64,000 nucleotides of DNA from Bradyrhizobium sp. CCBAU 53351 (GTDB lineage Bacteria > Pseudomonadota > Alphaproteobacteria > Rhizobiales > Xanthobacteraceae). Under the pieces are notes generated by a model. That model did not search any database and was not told where the DNA came from. It saw only the letters and a list, made by a program, of their open reading frames with translations. How positions within the stretch are numbered: position 1 is the first letter of the stretch; the number at the start of each line of letters is the position of its first letter. Position numbers and translations under genes: made by a program. The stretch is taken from the NCBI RefSeq assembly GCF_015291745.1, contig NZ_CP030059.1:682001-746000 (forward strand). The letters are read 5' to 3'. Shown in pieces: positions 43,309-51,873 of this stretch.

Positions 43309-44444
43309 GCCTCGTCTCCGCCGTTCTTGGCGGCCTCGTAGCGGGCCATGAAGGCCGGGGACATGTGGCGCAGGCGTGCATCGTCGATGCGGCCGGAGCG
43401 CGTGATGTAGCTGTAGGCGAAGTCCATCAGGTCGAGCTGCATGTGCTGGGCAAAATGCTCGTACCAGAAGGCGCTGGTGCGCGCGGCGTTGACGAGCTTC
43501 TGCACCACCGGTTTTCGCGCCGCCTGGTAACGATGCAACGCGGTCGACAGGTGCGCATCCGATTCCAGCGCCTTGACCAGCGCAATGGCGTCCTCGATGG
43601 CGAGCCGCGTGCCCGAGCCGATCGAGAAATGCGCGGAGTGCAGGGCATCGCCGAGCAGCACCATGTTCTTGAACGACCAGTGCTCGTTCCAGACCCAGGG
43701 GAAGTTGCGCCAGACCGATTTGTTGGAGACCAGCGAGCGGCCGCCGAGCGTGTCGGCGAACACTTCCTCGCAGACGCCCTTGGACTGCTCGACGTCCTTG
43801 TAGGCGAAGCCATAGGCCTGCCACGTCGCGTGATCGCATTCGACCAGGAAGGTGCTCATGGTCGGCGAGTACCGGTAGTGATGGGCGTTGAAGGCGCCGC
43901 GGTCGGTCTTCACGAAGGTTTGCGACAGCGTGTCGAAGCGCTTCGAGGTGCCGTACCAGACGAACTTGTTGGAGGAATAGGACAGCGAGGTGCCGAAATC
44001 GCCTTCGAAGGCGCGGCGCACCAGTGAGTTCAAGCCGTCGGCGGCGACGATCAAATCGTGGCCATTGAGCTGGTCGATGGTGTGGATCTGCGTGTCGAAG
44101 CGCGGCGTGACGCCGACGCCGAGCGCGCGCTGCTGCAGGAATCTCAGCAGTTCCAGCCGTCCGATCGAGGAGAAGCCGACGCCGTCGATGGCGACGCTGT
44201 CGCCGCCGAGGTTCAGCGTGATGTTCTCCCAGCTCTCCATATGCGGCGCGATCGCGTCGACCGTCTCGGGGTCGTCGGCGCGCAGGAATTCCAGCGCCTG
44301 GTCGGAGAACACGACGCCAAAGCCCCAGGTCGCGTCGGCCGGGTTCTGTTCGAACAGGTCGACTTGATCCTCGGGGTGGCGCTTCTTCCAGAGATAGGCG
44401 AAGTAGAGCCCACCGGGCCCACCGCCAATCACGGCGATCCGCAA
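43305..44444 (-). CDS. FAD monooxygenase, salicylyl-CoA 5-hydroxylase (SdgC)-like
   Basis: 379 aa flavoprotein. FAD motif IAVIGGGPGGLYFAYLWKK at the N terminus, LFEQNPADATWGFGVVFSD, the mid-protein DLIVAADGLNSLVRRAFEGD, and the second FAD contact VLLGDALHSAHFSIGSGTRL. This is the aryl-CoA hydroxylase type also found as the N-terminal part of 2-aminobenzoyl-CoA monooxygenase. In the known salicylate pathway of Streptomyces, SdgC hydroxylates salicylyl-CoA at C5 before gentisate forms. Start is TTG 44444, fixed by GGGAGG six nt upstream and by the immediate FAD motif. The coupled ligase gene overlaps it by 4 nt. Confidence 0.84.
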   Translation of the reverse strand: MRIAVIGGGPGGLYFAYLWKKRHPEDQVDLFEQNPADATWGFGVVFSDQALEFLRADDPETVDAIAPHMESWENITLNLGGDSVAIDGVGFSSIGRLELLRFLQQRALGVGVTPRFDTQIHTIDQLNGHDLIVAADGLNSLVRRAFEGDFGTSLSYSSNKFVWYGTSKRFDTLSQTFVKTDRGAFNAHHYRYSPTMSTFLVECDHATWQAYGFAYKDVEQSKGVCEEVFADTLGGRSLVSNKSVWRNFPWVWNEHWSFKNMVLLGDALHSAHFSIGSGTRLAIEDAIALVKALESDAHLSTALHRYQAARKPVVQKLVNAARTSAFWYEHFAQHMQLDLMDFAYSYITRSGRIDDARLRHMSPAFMARYEAAKNGGDEA

Positions 44445-44458
44445 CGTCTGCCTCCCTA

Positions 44459-44483
44459 ATTGACAGTATACTTACTATCTAGG
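44459..44483. promoter_or_regulatory. Candidate MarR operator, copy 2
   Basis: Same 25-nt box as at 40418-40442 with two differences. It lies 14 nt upstream of the hydroxylase TTG start and in the same orientation relative to the controlled minus-strand gene. On the minus strand TATACT would serve as the -10 element, giving a very short leader. Confidence 0.7.
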
Positions 44484-44633
44484 GGTAGACTAATGTGCTC
44501 CGGCGTCCGGCGCCAGCGGAATTATCCGCCGGCGCGGGCGCGCCGAAACTCATTATCGGACGCACGTTTTGCGCGCATCCGAACCGTCAGGGCGGAATCA
44601 TAGCCAAACCGCGCCGGCTTGGCTATTCGCGCA

Positions 44634-44849
44634 TCAGACGCAGCGCTTCACATAGACCCCGTTCACCAGCACCCTGGTGCAGCGGACCACCGGAACCGGC
44701 TTGCGAACCACGACGGCCGCGTTCGGCCCGGCGCAGCCGGCGCGATAGACCCCGCGGGCGCACACCACCGCATTGGCGTCGGTGGCATCAAAGGTCATGG
44801 TCGCTCCGAAGGCGAGCAGCGCAGAAGCAACGAGCAGCAATGTACGCAT
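44634..44849 (-). CDS. Small secreted cysteine-containing protein
   Basis: 71 aa from ATG 44849 with GGGAGGACAAC upstream. A signal peptide (MRTLLLVASALLAFGA...) ends near ANAVV. The mature part is rich in Val and Arg and has four cysteines (VVCARGVYRAGCAGP, VVRCTRVLVNG, KRCV). Similar short proteins are frequent in Bradyrhizobium-like genomes; function unknown. Confidence 0.72.
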   Translation of the reverse strand: MRTLLLVASALLAFGATMTFDATDANAVVCARGVYRAGCAGPNAAVVVRKPVPVVRCTRVLVNGVYVKRCV

Positions 44850-44959
44850 GTTGTCCTCCCGGTCTTGTCGTGATCGAAATCGGACGCCTGAAAAAGATTT
44901 GTCGTTGCAGGCGTGCGGCGAATTCATCCACCGCACGCCGCTCATCGTTGCGTGCCGCC

Positions 44960-45802
44960 TTATCGCGCGGCAAAGGGTGCCAGCACGTCCCTGCACGCCG
45001 GCGAAAGCGATGCGGCATTGCTGGCGAGGCATTGCATGATGCGGCCGGCGCCGACCTCGACGCCGGCGCAAATCGCGCGGATGTCGGCGCCACAGGCCGA
45101 TCGAGCTACGAACAGTTCTTCGCGCGGCCGCATCGGGCGCAGCACCAGCACGGTGGGGGCTGCGGCAGGCGCTGCCGCCGCACCCGCCGCCGGCGCAGCG
45201 GTGGTCGCCGCGCCGCCGCCGGTTGCGGCGCTCACGGCCTTCTCGCAGGCCGGCGAGACCTTGGCCTTGTTCTTCTCCAGGCATTCGAGCGCTGGCGCGC
45301 CGCCCGGCGGCACGCTGGCGCAGACCTTGGGATAATCGCCGCGGCATGAGCTCTTGATCGCAGCAAGTTGCGCGCTGCTCGGCTGCTTGGGTGCAGCGGT
45401 CTTCGGCGCCGGCGGTGCAGCGGCCGGCTTTGCAGCGGGCGCCGATTCAGCCTTCGGCGCGGCAGGTGTCGGCGCCGGCTCCGCTTTGGGAGCCGCTTCG
45501 GTCTTCGGCGCAGCGGCGGGAGCGGCTTCGGGCTTCGCAGCCGCGGGCGGCGCGATCGCGCGAACCGCGGTCTGGCATCCACCCGAGAGGCTCGACATGT
45601 TCTTCTGCAGACATTGAAACGCTTCGGTGCCGCCGGGCGTCACGCTCGAACAGTGCGCCATGAAGTCGGAGCGGCACGCGGACCGGATGGCGCTCTTCTG
45701 GGCCTCGGTCGGCGCCTGCGCGAATGCGCCTGCTGCAGTTGCGAACAGTGCCGCCGCCAGCAACGCCGTGCGCGTTGAGACATGTTTCAACGTATTGAAC
45801 AT
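44960..45802 (-). CDS. Secreted protein with three cysteine-rich (GLG1-like) repeats
   Basis: 280 aa from ATG 45802 (MFNTLKHVSTRTALL); the upstream extension to 45847 is less likely. A signal peptide ends GAFAQ. Three units of the pattern C-x3-(D)-x3-C-x8-G-x5-C-L-x6-L/V-S-x2-C are visible: ACRSDFMAHC...QCLQKN...GC, SCRGDYPKVC...ECLEKN...AC, and ACGADIRAIC...QCLASN...AC. They are separated by long Ala/Pro/Lys-rich linkers (about 100-155 and 205-232). Four Cys per unit suggests two disulfides each, so an extracytoplasmic location. Role unknown. Confidence 0.8.
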   Translation of the reverse strand: MFNTLKHVSTRTALLAAALFATAAGAFAQAPTEAQKSAIRSACRSDFMAHCSSVTPGGTEAFQCLQKNMSSLSGGCQTAVRAIAPPAAAKPEAAPAAAPKTEAAPKAEPAPTPAAPKAESAPAAKPAAAPPAPKTAAPKQPSSAQLAAIKSSCRGDYPKVCASVPPGGAPALECLEKNKAKVSPACEKAVSAATGGGAATTAAPAAGAAAAPAAAPTVLVLRPMRPREELFVARSACGADIRAICAGVEVGAGRIMQCLASNAASLSPACRDVLAPFAAR

Positions 45803-45958
45803 TGGGATGAATTCCTGCCCTGTCGATATCGTTCGACGCTTAATCAAAGTCGCGCAATCGCAATCGTCGCGAGTGATGCCTCGCGAACGATATCATTGGC
45901 CGCTTCGGCCTCTACCGCAAGTAGATTGTGCCGGCGCGAATGCGATGAGCCGACGTCG

Positions 45959-46960
45959 TCAGAGTCTGACCATGCGCTTGCCGCGGTTCTCGCCCGCGAG
46001 CAGCCCGATCAGCGCCTTCGGCGTGTTCTGCAATCCGTCGATGATGTCTTCCTGCACCTTCAGCTTGCCGGATTTGACCCAGCCCTGGAGATCGGCGAGC
46101 GCGCGGGGGCTCTCCTTCATGTAGTCCATCACGATGAAGCCCTGCATGACGAGCCGCTTCACCACGATCAGGCCCGGCACGCCGCGCGGGCCGTGCGCTG
46201 CGGGCGCGCCGTCATATTGCGAGATCGCGCCGCAGCAGGCGATGCGGCCGTAATTGTTCATCTGGGGCAGGCAGGCTTCCAGAATGTCGCCACCGACATT
46301 GTCGAAATAGACGTCGATGCCCTTGGGCGCCGCCGCGCGCAGCGCCTTGAACACCGCGCCGTCCTTGTAGTCCACGGCGGCGTCGAAGCCGAGCTCGGAG
46401 GTCAGCCAGTTGCACTTGTCCGCGCCGCCGGCGATGCCGACCACGCGGCATCCCCTGATCTTGGCGATCTGTCCGACGATCGAGCCGACCGAGCCTGCGG
46501 CCGCGGAAACCACCACGGTCTCGCCCTCCCTGGGCTTGCCGATCTCGAGCAGGCCGAAATAGGCGGTGAGGCCGGCGATGCCGAATACGCTGAGCAGATG
46601 CGTCATCGGTTCGAGCTTCGGCATCTTGGTGAGGTGCTTCGCCGGCACCGCGGCAAATTCCTGCCAGCCGGTGTCGCCGAACACGATGTCGCCGGCAGCC
46701 AGGCCCTCAGCCTTCGAGCTGACCACCTCGGCAATGGCGCCGCCGGCCATCACGCTGTTGGCCTCGACCGCGGAGCGGTAGGTCGCGCCGTGCATCCAGG
46801 CACGGTTGGCGGCGTCGAGTGAAATGTATCGCACGCGCAGCAAGGCCTCGCCGTCTTTCGGTTCCGGCACGGCACCGTCCACCATCTTGAAATGCTCGGG
46901 GCCGAGCTTGCCGCTGGGTTTTTCGACCAGCAGAATTTGGCGATTGGTGCTGCCGCTCAT
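45959..46960 (-). CDS. NADP-dependent MDR oxidoreductase (CurA/leukotriene B4 dehydrogenase-like)
   Basis: 333 aa medium-chain reductase of the 2-alkenal/prostaglandin reductase branch, without zinc. N-terminal ILLVEKPSGKLGPEHFKMVD; DTGWQEFAAVPAKHL; FGIAGLTAYFGLLEIGKP; cofactor motif VVVSAAAGSVGSIVGQIAK; FDNVGGDILEACLPQMNNYG, the family hallmark. ATG 46960 with GAGGGA upstream. Reduces activated double bonds; physiological substrate unknown. Confidence 0.9.
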   Translation of the reverse strand: MSGSTNRQILLVEKPSGKLGPEHFKMVDGAVPEPKDGEALLRVRYISLDAANRAWMHGATYRSAVEANSVMAGGAIAEVVSSKAEGLAAGDIVFGDTGWQEFAAVPAKHLTKMPKLEPMTHLLSVFGIAGLTAYFGLLEIGKPREGETVVVSAAAGSVGSIVGQIAKIRGCRVVGIAGGADKCNWLTSELGFDAAVDYKDGAVFKALRAAAPKGIDVYFDNVGGDILEACLPQMNNYGRIACCGAISQYDGAPAAHGPRGVPGLIVVKRLVMQGFIVMDYMKESPRALADLQGWVKSGKLKVQEDIIDGLQNTPKALIGLLAGENRGKRMVRL

Positions 46961-47172
46961 GGCGTTTCCCTCTTTGATCGTCTTGACGATTATTGATGCA
47001 GCCGCCGCAAACAAAACGAGCAGGCCGCATGCGTTGTGCGCTGCGTGAAGGCTAGATCGCGGCGTGCGATTTCACAACGGGAACATCGTGAAAACGCGAT
47101 CACACGCAAAGCGTGTTGCGTCGCTCAAATATCTGCGACATCATGAAGCGCCGGTGTACGTGGGGGTAAGCG

Positions 47173-48471
47173 ATGTCGAACAGGTTCACGCAATACATTC
47201 TGGCCGCGATGGTGCTCGGCATCGTCATGGGGGCAGCGATCTACAACTTCCTGCCCGACACGCGCGCCGAGTGGGCCTCCGCCATCAACCTGATCGCCAT
47301 GATGTTCCTGCGCCTGATCAAGATGATCATCGCGCCCCTGGTGTTCGCGACCCTGGTCGGCGGCATCGCCCATATGGGATCGGGCTCCAAGCTCGGCCGC
47401 ATCTTCGCCAAGACCATGGGCTGGTTCATCAGCGCCTCCTTCATCTCGCTGCTGCTCGGCCTGATCATGGTCAATTTGCTGCAGCCCGGCGCCAACTTCC
47501 CGGGCACGCTGCCCCAGGCCGGGCAATCGACCGGCCTGCCGGTGTCGGCCTTCTCGATCGAGAAATTCCTCACCCATCTGATCCCGACCTCGATCGCGGA
47601 TGCGATGGCGCAGAACGAGATCCTGCAGATCGTGATCTTCGCGGTGTTCTTCTCGGTGGCGATGGGCTCCATGCCCGAACGTTCGAAGCCGATCCTCGCG
47701 ATGATCGACGACGTCGGCCATATCATGCTCAAGGTCACGAGCTACGTGATGCTGTTCGCGCCGCTCGCGGTGTGGGCCGCCATCACCGCGACAGTCGCCA
47801 AGAACGGCCTCGCCGTGCTCTGGAAGCTCATCGTCTTCATGGGCGGCTTCTATCTCTCGCTGATGATCCTGTGGGCGATCCTGGTCGTGGTCGGCTTCGT
47901 CGTGATCGGGCCGCGCTACAGTCATCTGTTGAAGCTGGTTCGCGAGCCGCTGATGATCGCGTTCTCGACCGCGAGCTCGGAGGCGGCCTATCCGAAGACG
48001 CTCGAGGCGCTCAACCGCTTCGGCGCCTCCTCGCGCATCTCCAGCTTCGTGCTGCCGCTCGGCTATTCCTTCAATCTCGACGGCACGATGATGTACTGCA
48101 CCTTCGCGGCCGTCTTCATCGCGCAGAGCTATCACATCGACATGTCGCTCGGCACCCAGCTCGCGATGCTGGCGACGCTGATGATCACCTCCAAGGGCGT
48201 CGCCGGCGTGCCGCGCGCCTCGCTCGTCGTGATCGCCTCGACCTTGGCGCAGTTCAACATCCCCGAGGCGGGCCTGTTGATGATCATGGGCATCGACACC
48301 TTCCTCGACATGGGCCGCAGCGCCACCAACGTGATCGGCAACACGCTGGCGACCTCGGTCGTGGCCAAATGGGAAGGCGAGCTCGGGCCTGAGCACGCGA
48401 TGGGACCCGGCGATGCCGTGCCTGATGACATGATTCCCGGCGAGGTGCCCGCGATGGCCGGCCATGGGTAG
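47173..48471 (+). CDS. Dicarboxylate/amino acid:cation symporter (DAACS family)
   Basis: 432 aa inner-membrane carrier of the GltP/DctA family. Multiple hydrophobic helices; FLRLIKMIIAPLVFATLVGG near the N terminus, the serine-rich hairpin AFSTASSEAAYPKTLEALNR, and the transport core GYSFNLDGTMMYCTFAAVF, SKGVAGVPRASLVVI, IDTFLDMGRSATNVIGN. The conserved Asp/Asn residues for cation and carboxylate binding appear intact. Only 9 nt separate it from a periplasmic binding-protein gene, an unusual partnership. Confidence 0.92.
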   Translation: MSNRFTQYILAAMVLGIVMGAAIYNFLPDTRAEWASAINLIAMMFLRLIKMIIAPLVFATLVGGIAHMGSGSKLGRIFAKTMGWFISASFISLLLGLIMVNLLQPGANFPGTLPQAGQSTGLPVSAFSIEKFLTHLIPTSIADAMAQNEILQIVIFAVFFSVAMGSMPERSKPILAMIDDVGHIMLKVTSYVMLFAPLAVWAAITATVAKNGLAVLWKLIVFMGGFYLSLMILWAILVVVGFVVIGPRYSHLLKLVREPLMIAFSTASSEAAYPKTLEALNRFGASSRISSFVLPLGYSFNLDGTMMYCTFAAVFIAQSYHIDMSLGTQLAMLATLMITSKGVAGVPRASLVVIASTLAQFNIPEAGLLMIMGIDTFLDMGRSATNVIGNTLATSVVAKWEGELGPEHAMGPGDAVPDDMIPGEVPAMAGHG

Positions 48472-48480
48472 GAGCGAACC

Positions 48481-49434
48481 ATGGGCCAGATCCTGGCGAG
48501 GTCGTTGACCTCAGGCCGCCTGAGGCTCGCGGCATCGTTGCTCGCGACCTCCTTGTTGGCTGCGTCGTTGTTCGCGACCCCGGCGCTCGCGCAGACCGGC
48601 GAAGGGCTGAGCCCGACGCTGTCGGCCATCAAGACGGCGCACACCGTGCGGCTCGGCTATCGCGAGAGCTCGCCGCCGTTCTCCTTCCTCGACCAGTCGG
48701 GCCGCCCGATCGGCTACAGCCTCGAGCTCTGCGAGGCGATCGTCGAGGAGATCGGCGTCGAGGTCGACGACCCCAATCTCAAGATCGACTACGTCAAGGT
48801 CACCTCGGACGGCCGCATCGACGCCGTGCTGCAGAACAAGATCGACCTGGAATGCGGCTCGACCACGGCCAATGCCGAGCGCGGCAAGCGCGTCGCCTTC
48901 TCGCCGCTGATGTTCGTCGCGGGCACCAAGCTGATGGTGGCGAAAGCATCCACCGTGCAGTCGCTGGTTGACCTGAAGGGCAAGACCATCGTGGTGACCA
49001 GGGGCACCACCAACGAGCAGGCGATCCAGGCGGCGGACAAGAAGTCCGCATTGGGGCTGAATATCGTCGCCGGCACCGATCACGAGCAGTCCTACCAGAT
49101 GCTCGCCGACGGCAAGGCGGACGCGTTCGCGACCGATGACATCCTGCTCTTCGGGCTGATCGCGCGCCACAAGGCGCAGGACAAATTCCGCGTCACCGGC
49201 GATTACCTGTCCTACGATCCCTACGGCATCATGTTCAGGAAAGGCGAGCCGCAATTGTCCGCCGTCGTCGAGCGCGCCTTCCGTAAGCTCGGCTCCAACC
49301 GCGACCTCGTCCCGCTCTACAACAAATGGTTCACCGCGCGACTTCCGACCGGCGAACGCCTGAACGTGCCGATCTCGCTGCAGCTGGAGGAGGCGTTCAA
49401 GGCGATGGACGATTCGGCGAGCGCGAATAATTAG
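48481..49434 (+). CDS. Amino-acid ABC-type substrate-binding protein (GltI-like)
   Basis: 317 aa periplasmic receptor with a signal peptide ending ALAQ. Family segments: VRLGYRESSPPFSFLDQSGR, PIGYSLELCEAIVEEIGV, DLECGSTTANAERGKRVAFS, VVTRGTTNEQAI, and the C-terminal NKWFTARLPTGERLNVPISL typical of glutamate/aspartate receptors. No ABC permease or ATPase follows; the gene is joined to the DAACS symporter gene instead. It probably feeds or senses the same acidic amino acid or dicarboxylate (inference). Confidence 0.87.
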   Translation: MGQILARSLTSGRLRLAASLLATSLLAASLFATPALAQTGEGLSPTLSAIKTAHTVRLGYRESSPPFSFLDQSGRPIGYSLELCEAIVEEIGVEVDDPNLKIDYVKVTSDGRIDAVLQNKIDLECGSTTANAERGKRVAFSPLMFVAGTKLMVAKASTVQSLVDLKGKTIVVTRGTTNEQAIQAADKKSALGLNIVAGTDHEQSYQMLADGKADAFATDDILLFGLIARHKAQDKFRVTGDYLSYDPYGIMFRKGEPQLSAVVERAFRKLGSNRDLVPLYNKWFTARLPTGERLNVPISLQLEEAFKAMDDSASANN

Positions 49435-49450
49435 TTCACGCTCGCGCCGC

Positions 49451-49625
49451 GAACTCGCTGCCTTCCCTTCTCCCCTTGTGGGAGAAGGTGGCGCGAAGCG
49501 CCGGATGAGGGGTATCTTTCCGCTCATTCGGATGAGAGTTGGATTCGCGGAGAGAACCCTTCACCCGTCTCACCGCTTCGCGGTGAGCCACCCTCTTCCA
49601 CAAGGGGAGAGGGGGCAGCGAGTTC
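49451..49625. repeat. 175-bp inverted repeat element
   Basis: Ends GAACTCGCTGCC and GGCAGCGAGTTC are exact reverse complements. The inner arms TCTCCCCTTGTGGGAGA and CCACAAGGGGAGAGGG pair further, and a smaller hairpin CACCGCTTCGCGGTG lies inside. It fills the gap between convergent genes and is of the dispersed Rhizobiales type. Confidence 0.8.
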
Positions 49626-49629
49626 TCCG

Positions 49630-50430
49630 CTAATTTTCCCCAAACACCCGATCCAGCGCCGCGTCATATGTCGCCTGCACCAGCTCCGGATGCAGCTTGC
49701 CTAACGCTTCCATCATCACGCCGGAATTGATCTCGAGCACGCGCCATTCGCCGTCGACGCGCACCACGTCGATCGACGCAAACACAATGCCGGTGGTGCG
49801 CGCGGCCTCGGTCGCGAGCTTCACGCAGGCCGCACGAGTCTCGCCATCCGCCAGCAGCACCGGCTTTGCGCCGGCATCGAGATTGTGCCGCCAATCCGTG
49901 CCACGCTCCTTGCTGTAGACGATTAGGGGCACATCATCGAGCAGCACCACACGGACCTCGTCCTCGATCGCGACATAGGGCGAGATCACGAGCCCGGTGC
50001 TCATCGAGAAAACCTCGCCCGTTGCGTGGTCGAGCTCCGCCTCATTCGTCACCTTGAACACCGAGCGCCCCGATGTTCCCTCGTTCGGCTTGATCACCAC
50101 GCCTTGAGGATTGTCGTGGAGCAGCTCGAGCATCGCGTCCCGCCAGTCGGCGCCAACGACGTTCCCGCCCAGCTTCGGATTGAGGAAGAGGTGATGCGCG
50201 ATGCAGGGCACGCCCGTGAGTGCCAGCACCTCCGATGTCGCCGATTTGTCATTGGCGAGACGATGCGCGACGGCGCTGTTGAGGCCGATGTCGTAGCCGA
50301 AGGCGAAGCGCCGCTCGTTGCCCCGGCGCATCGCGATCAGCCAGCCGCCGGCGCGGACATCGACGGCGATGCCGTGGTCGGCACAATAGCGCCGAATTGC
50401 CTGAACGAAGATTCGCTCGCCGCCTGCCAT
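49630..50430 (-). CDS. ATP-grasp domain protein (RimK-like)
   Basis: 266 aa from ATG 50430 (MAGGERIFVQAIRRYC); the frame is open to 50565. ATP-grasp segments: VVIKPNEGTSGRSVFKV (Lys and Gly-rich loop), VISPYVAIEDEVRVVLLDDV, and the metal-binding end SIDVVRVDGEWRVLEINSGVM. An N-terminal subdomain has HRLANDKSATSEVLALTGVP, as in amino-acid/peptide ligases. It likely forms an amide or peptide-like bond. Substrate and partner genes are not evident. Confidence 0.8.
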   Translation of the reverse strand: MAGGERIFVQAIRRYCADHGIAVDVRAGGWLIAMRRGNERRFAFGYDIGLNSAVAHRLANDKSATSEVLALTGVPCIAHHLFLNPKLGGNVVGADWRDAMLELLHDNPQGVVIKPNEGTSGRSVFKVTNEAELDHATGEVFSMSTGLVISPYVAIEDEVRVVLLDDVPLIVYSKERGTDWRHNLDAGAKPVLLADGETRAACVKLATEAARTTGIVFASIDVVRVDGEWRVLEINSGVMMEALGKLHPELVQATYDAALDRVFGEN

Positions 50431-50816
50431 CTGCCTCAACCGTTCGTTTCGATCAGTCCTGGCGCGAAAAGCCGCAAAAATGCGGGGATCGGCGCCAAGC
50501 GGGGTGGAAATCAGAGCTATTCTTAATGAAATTCTCGCGAGCGCGACGGAAATTAAGTGCTGCAATCGAGGTCCGGAGGGAAAAGAAATTGCCCTTCCTG
50601 CAAGCCGGGCAGCAGATTCATTAATCCTGCGGCCAATTCAGCCGCAAATGCCGGTTTGATCGGCATCAATTGCACCCGAAACGAGGTTGATTATTGGTCT
50701 CAATGGCGTAGATCACACACGCGAAATCCTCCGCCATGGCAATGGTGTCCGCCCCGTTTTCAGGGCCGGGCAACGCTTTTGCCCCAAAACCGCAATTATT
50801 CGGAATATCGAAAATC
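50431..50816. other. Divergent intergenic region, ATP-grasp gene / fpr
   Basis: 386 nt without a credible gene. It includes a lower-GC stretch (50515-50560, 50685-50700), a small stem TGCCGG-TTTGAT-CGGCA near 50651, and presumably both promoters. I see no recognisable SoxR or OxyR box. Confidence 0.5.
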
Positions 50817-51590
50817 ATGAGCGCGTTTTACCGAGAGAAGGTTCTGTCCGTTCAGCACTGGACCGACACGTTGTTCAGCTTCCGCGCCACGCGCGATACC
50901 GGTTTCCGCTTCCAGAACGGCCAGTTCGCCATGATCGGCCTCGAAGTCGACGGCCGTCCGCTGCTGCGCGCCTACAGCATGGCGAGCGCCAACCACGAGG
51001 AAGAGCTCGAGTTCTTCTCGATCAAGGTTCAGGACGGTCCGCTGACCTCGCGCCTGCAGAAGATCAAGGAAGGCGACACCATCCTGGTCGGCCGCAAGGC
51101 GACCGGCACGCTGATCACCGACAACCTCATCCCCGGCAAGCGGCTGATGCTGCTCTCGACCGGCACGGGCCTCGCGCCGTTCGCGAGCCTGATCAAGGAC
51201 CCCGACGTCTACGAGCAGTTCGAGTCCATCGTGCTGGTGCACGGCTGCCGCCAGGTCTCCGAGCTCGCCTATGGCGAGAAGCTGGTCGCGAATTTGCGCG
51301 AGGATGAGCTGTTCGGCGAGCTGCTCGCCGACAAGCTCGTGTACTATCCGACCGTGACCCGCGAGCCGTTCAAGAACCGCGGCCGCATTACCGACCTCAT
51401 CAACTCCGGGCAGATCTTCACCGACATCGGGCAGTCGCCCCTCGACATCGAAACCGACCGCATCATGATGTGCGGCAGCCCGGCGATGCTGGAAGAGCTG
51501 AAGGTGATGTTCGAAGGCCGCGACTTCATCGAAGGAAGCGGCAACAAGCCTGGCCATTTCGTGATCGAGAAGGCGTTCGTCGAGCGGTAA
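50817..51590 (+). CDS. fpr: Ferredoxin--NADP+ reductase
   Basis: 257 aa, the usual length of bacterial Fpr. FAD motif RAYSMASANHEEELEFFSIK (RxYS), GPLTSRLQKIKEGD, NADP-binding STGTGLAPFASLIKD, VHGCRQVSELAYGE, CGSPAMLEELKVMFE, and the C-terminal AFVER ending diagnostic for the subclass. ATG 50817 is chosen because it aligns with the family N terminus (MSAFYREKVLSVQHW). Transfers electrons between NADPH and ferredoxin/flavodoxin in the cytoplasm. Confidence 0.93.
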   Translation: MSAFYREKVLSVQHWTDTLFSFRATRDTGFRFQNGQFAMIGLEVDGRPLLRAYSMASANHEEELEFFSIKVQDGPLTSRLQKIKEGDTILVGRKATGTLITDNLIPGKRLMLLSTGTGLAPFASLIKDPDVYEQFESIVLVHGCRQVSELAYGEKLVANLREDELFGELLADKLVYYPTVTREPFKNRGRITDLINSGQIFTDIGQSPLDIETDRIMMCGSPAMLEELKVMFEGRDFIEGSGNKPGHFVIEKAFVER

Positions 51591-51620
51591 GCGCCGCTCG
51601 CAGCCATCAATTCAGCTGCC

Positions 51621-51652
51621 GTCCCGGGTCTGCGCTGGCGCTTGCCCGGGAC
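51621..51652. repeat. Short palindromic repeat after fpr
   Basis: GTCCCGGG (51621-51628) and CCCGGGAC (51645-51652) flank TCTGCGCTGGCGCTTG. It lies 30 nt after the fpr stop and is a likely terminator. Confidence 0.65.
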
Positions 51653-51873
51653 GACACCGGCGTTTGTGGCGTCAGCCGCGGGCTTGCTTTCCATTGCGCC
51701 GCCTGTACCGGCCCCGCCGTCCGAACATCCCCCTTTGCTGCACCGCACCCCGCCCATCGGGCTGATTGATTTGTCTCGGCCAAATTCGCTAGCCTGAAAC
51801 AAGGGCCGCGTCATATCCGTATGACAGGCGAGGGCGTATCGTACTGCCTCATGCTGGCGAGAGGATCGGAATC

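Noticed and set aside
49451..49625. CRISPR array or insertion sequence
   Set aside because: A single inverted repeat without spaced direct repeats and without a transposase frame.
50397..50624. 75-codon plus-strand frame in the ATP-grasp/fpr gap
   Set aside because: Starts antisense within the ATP-grasp gene and shows no coding features.
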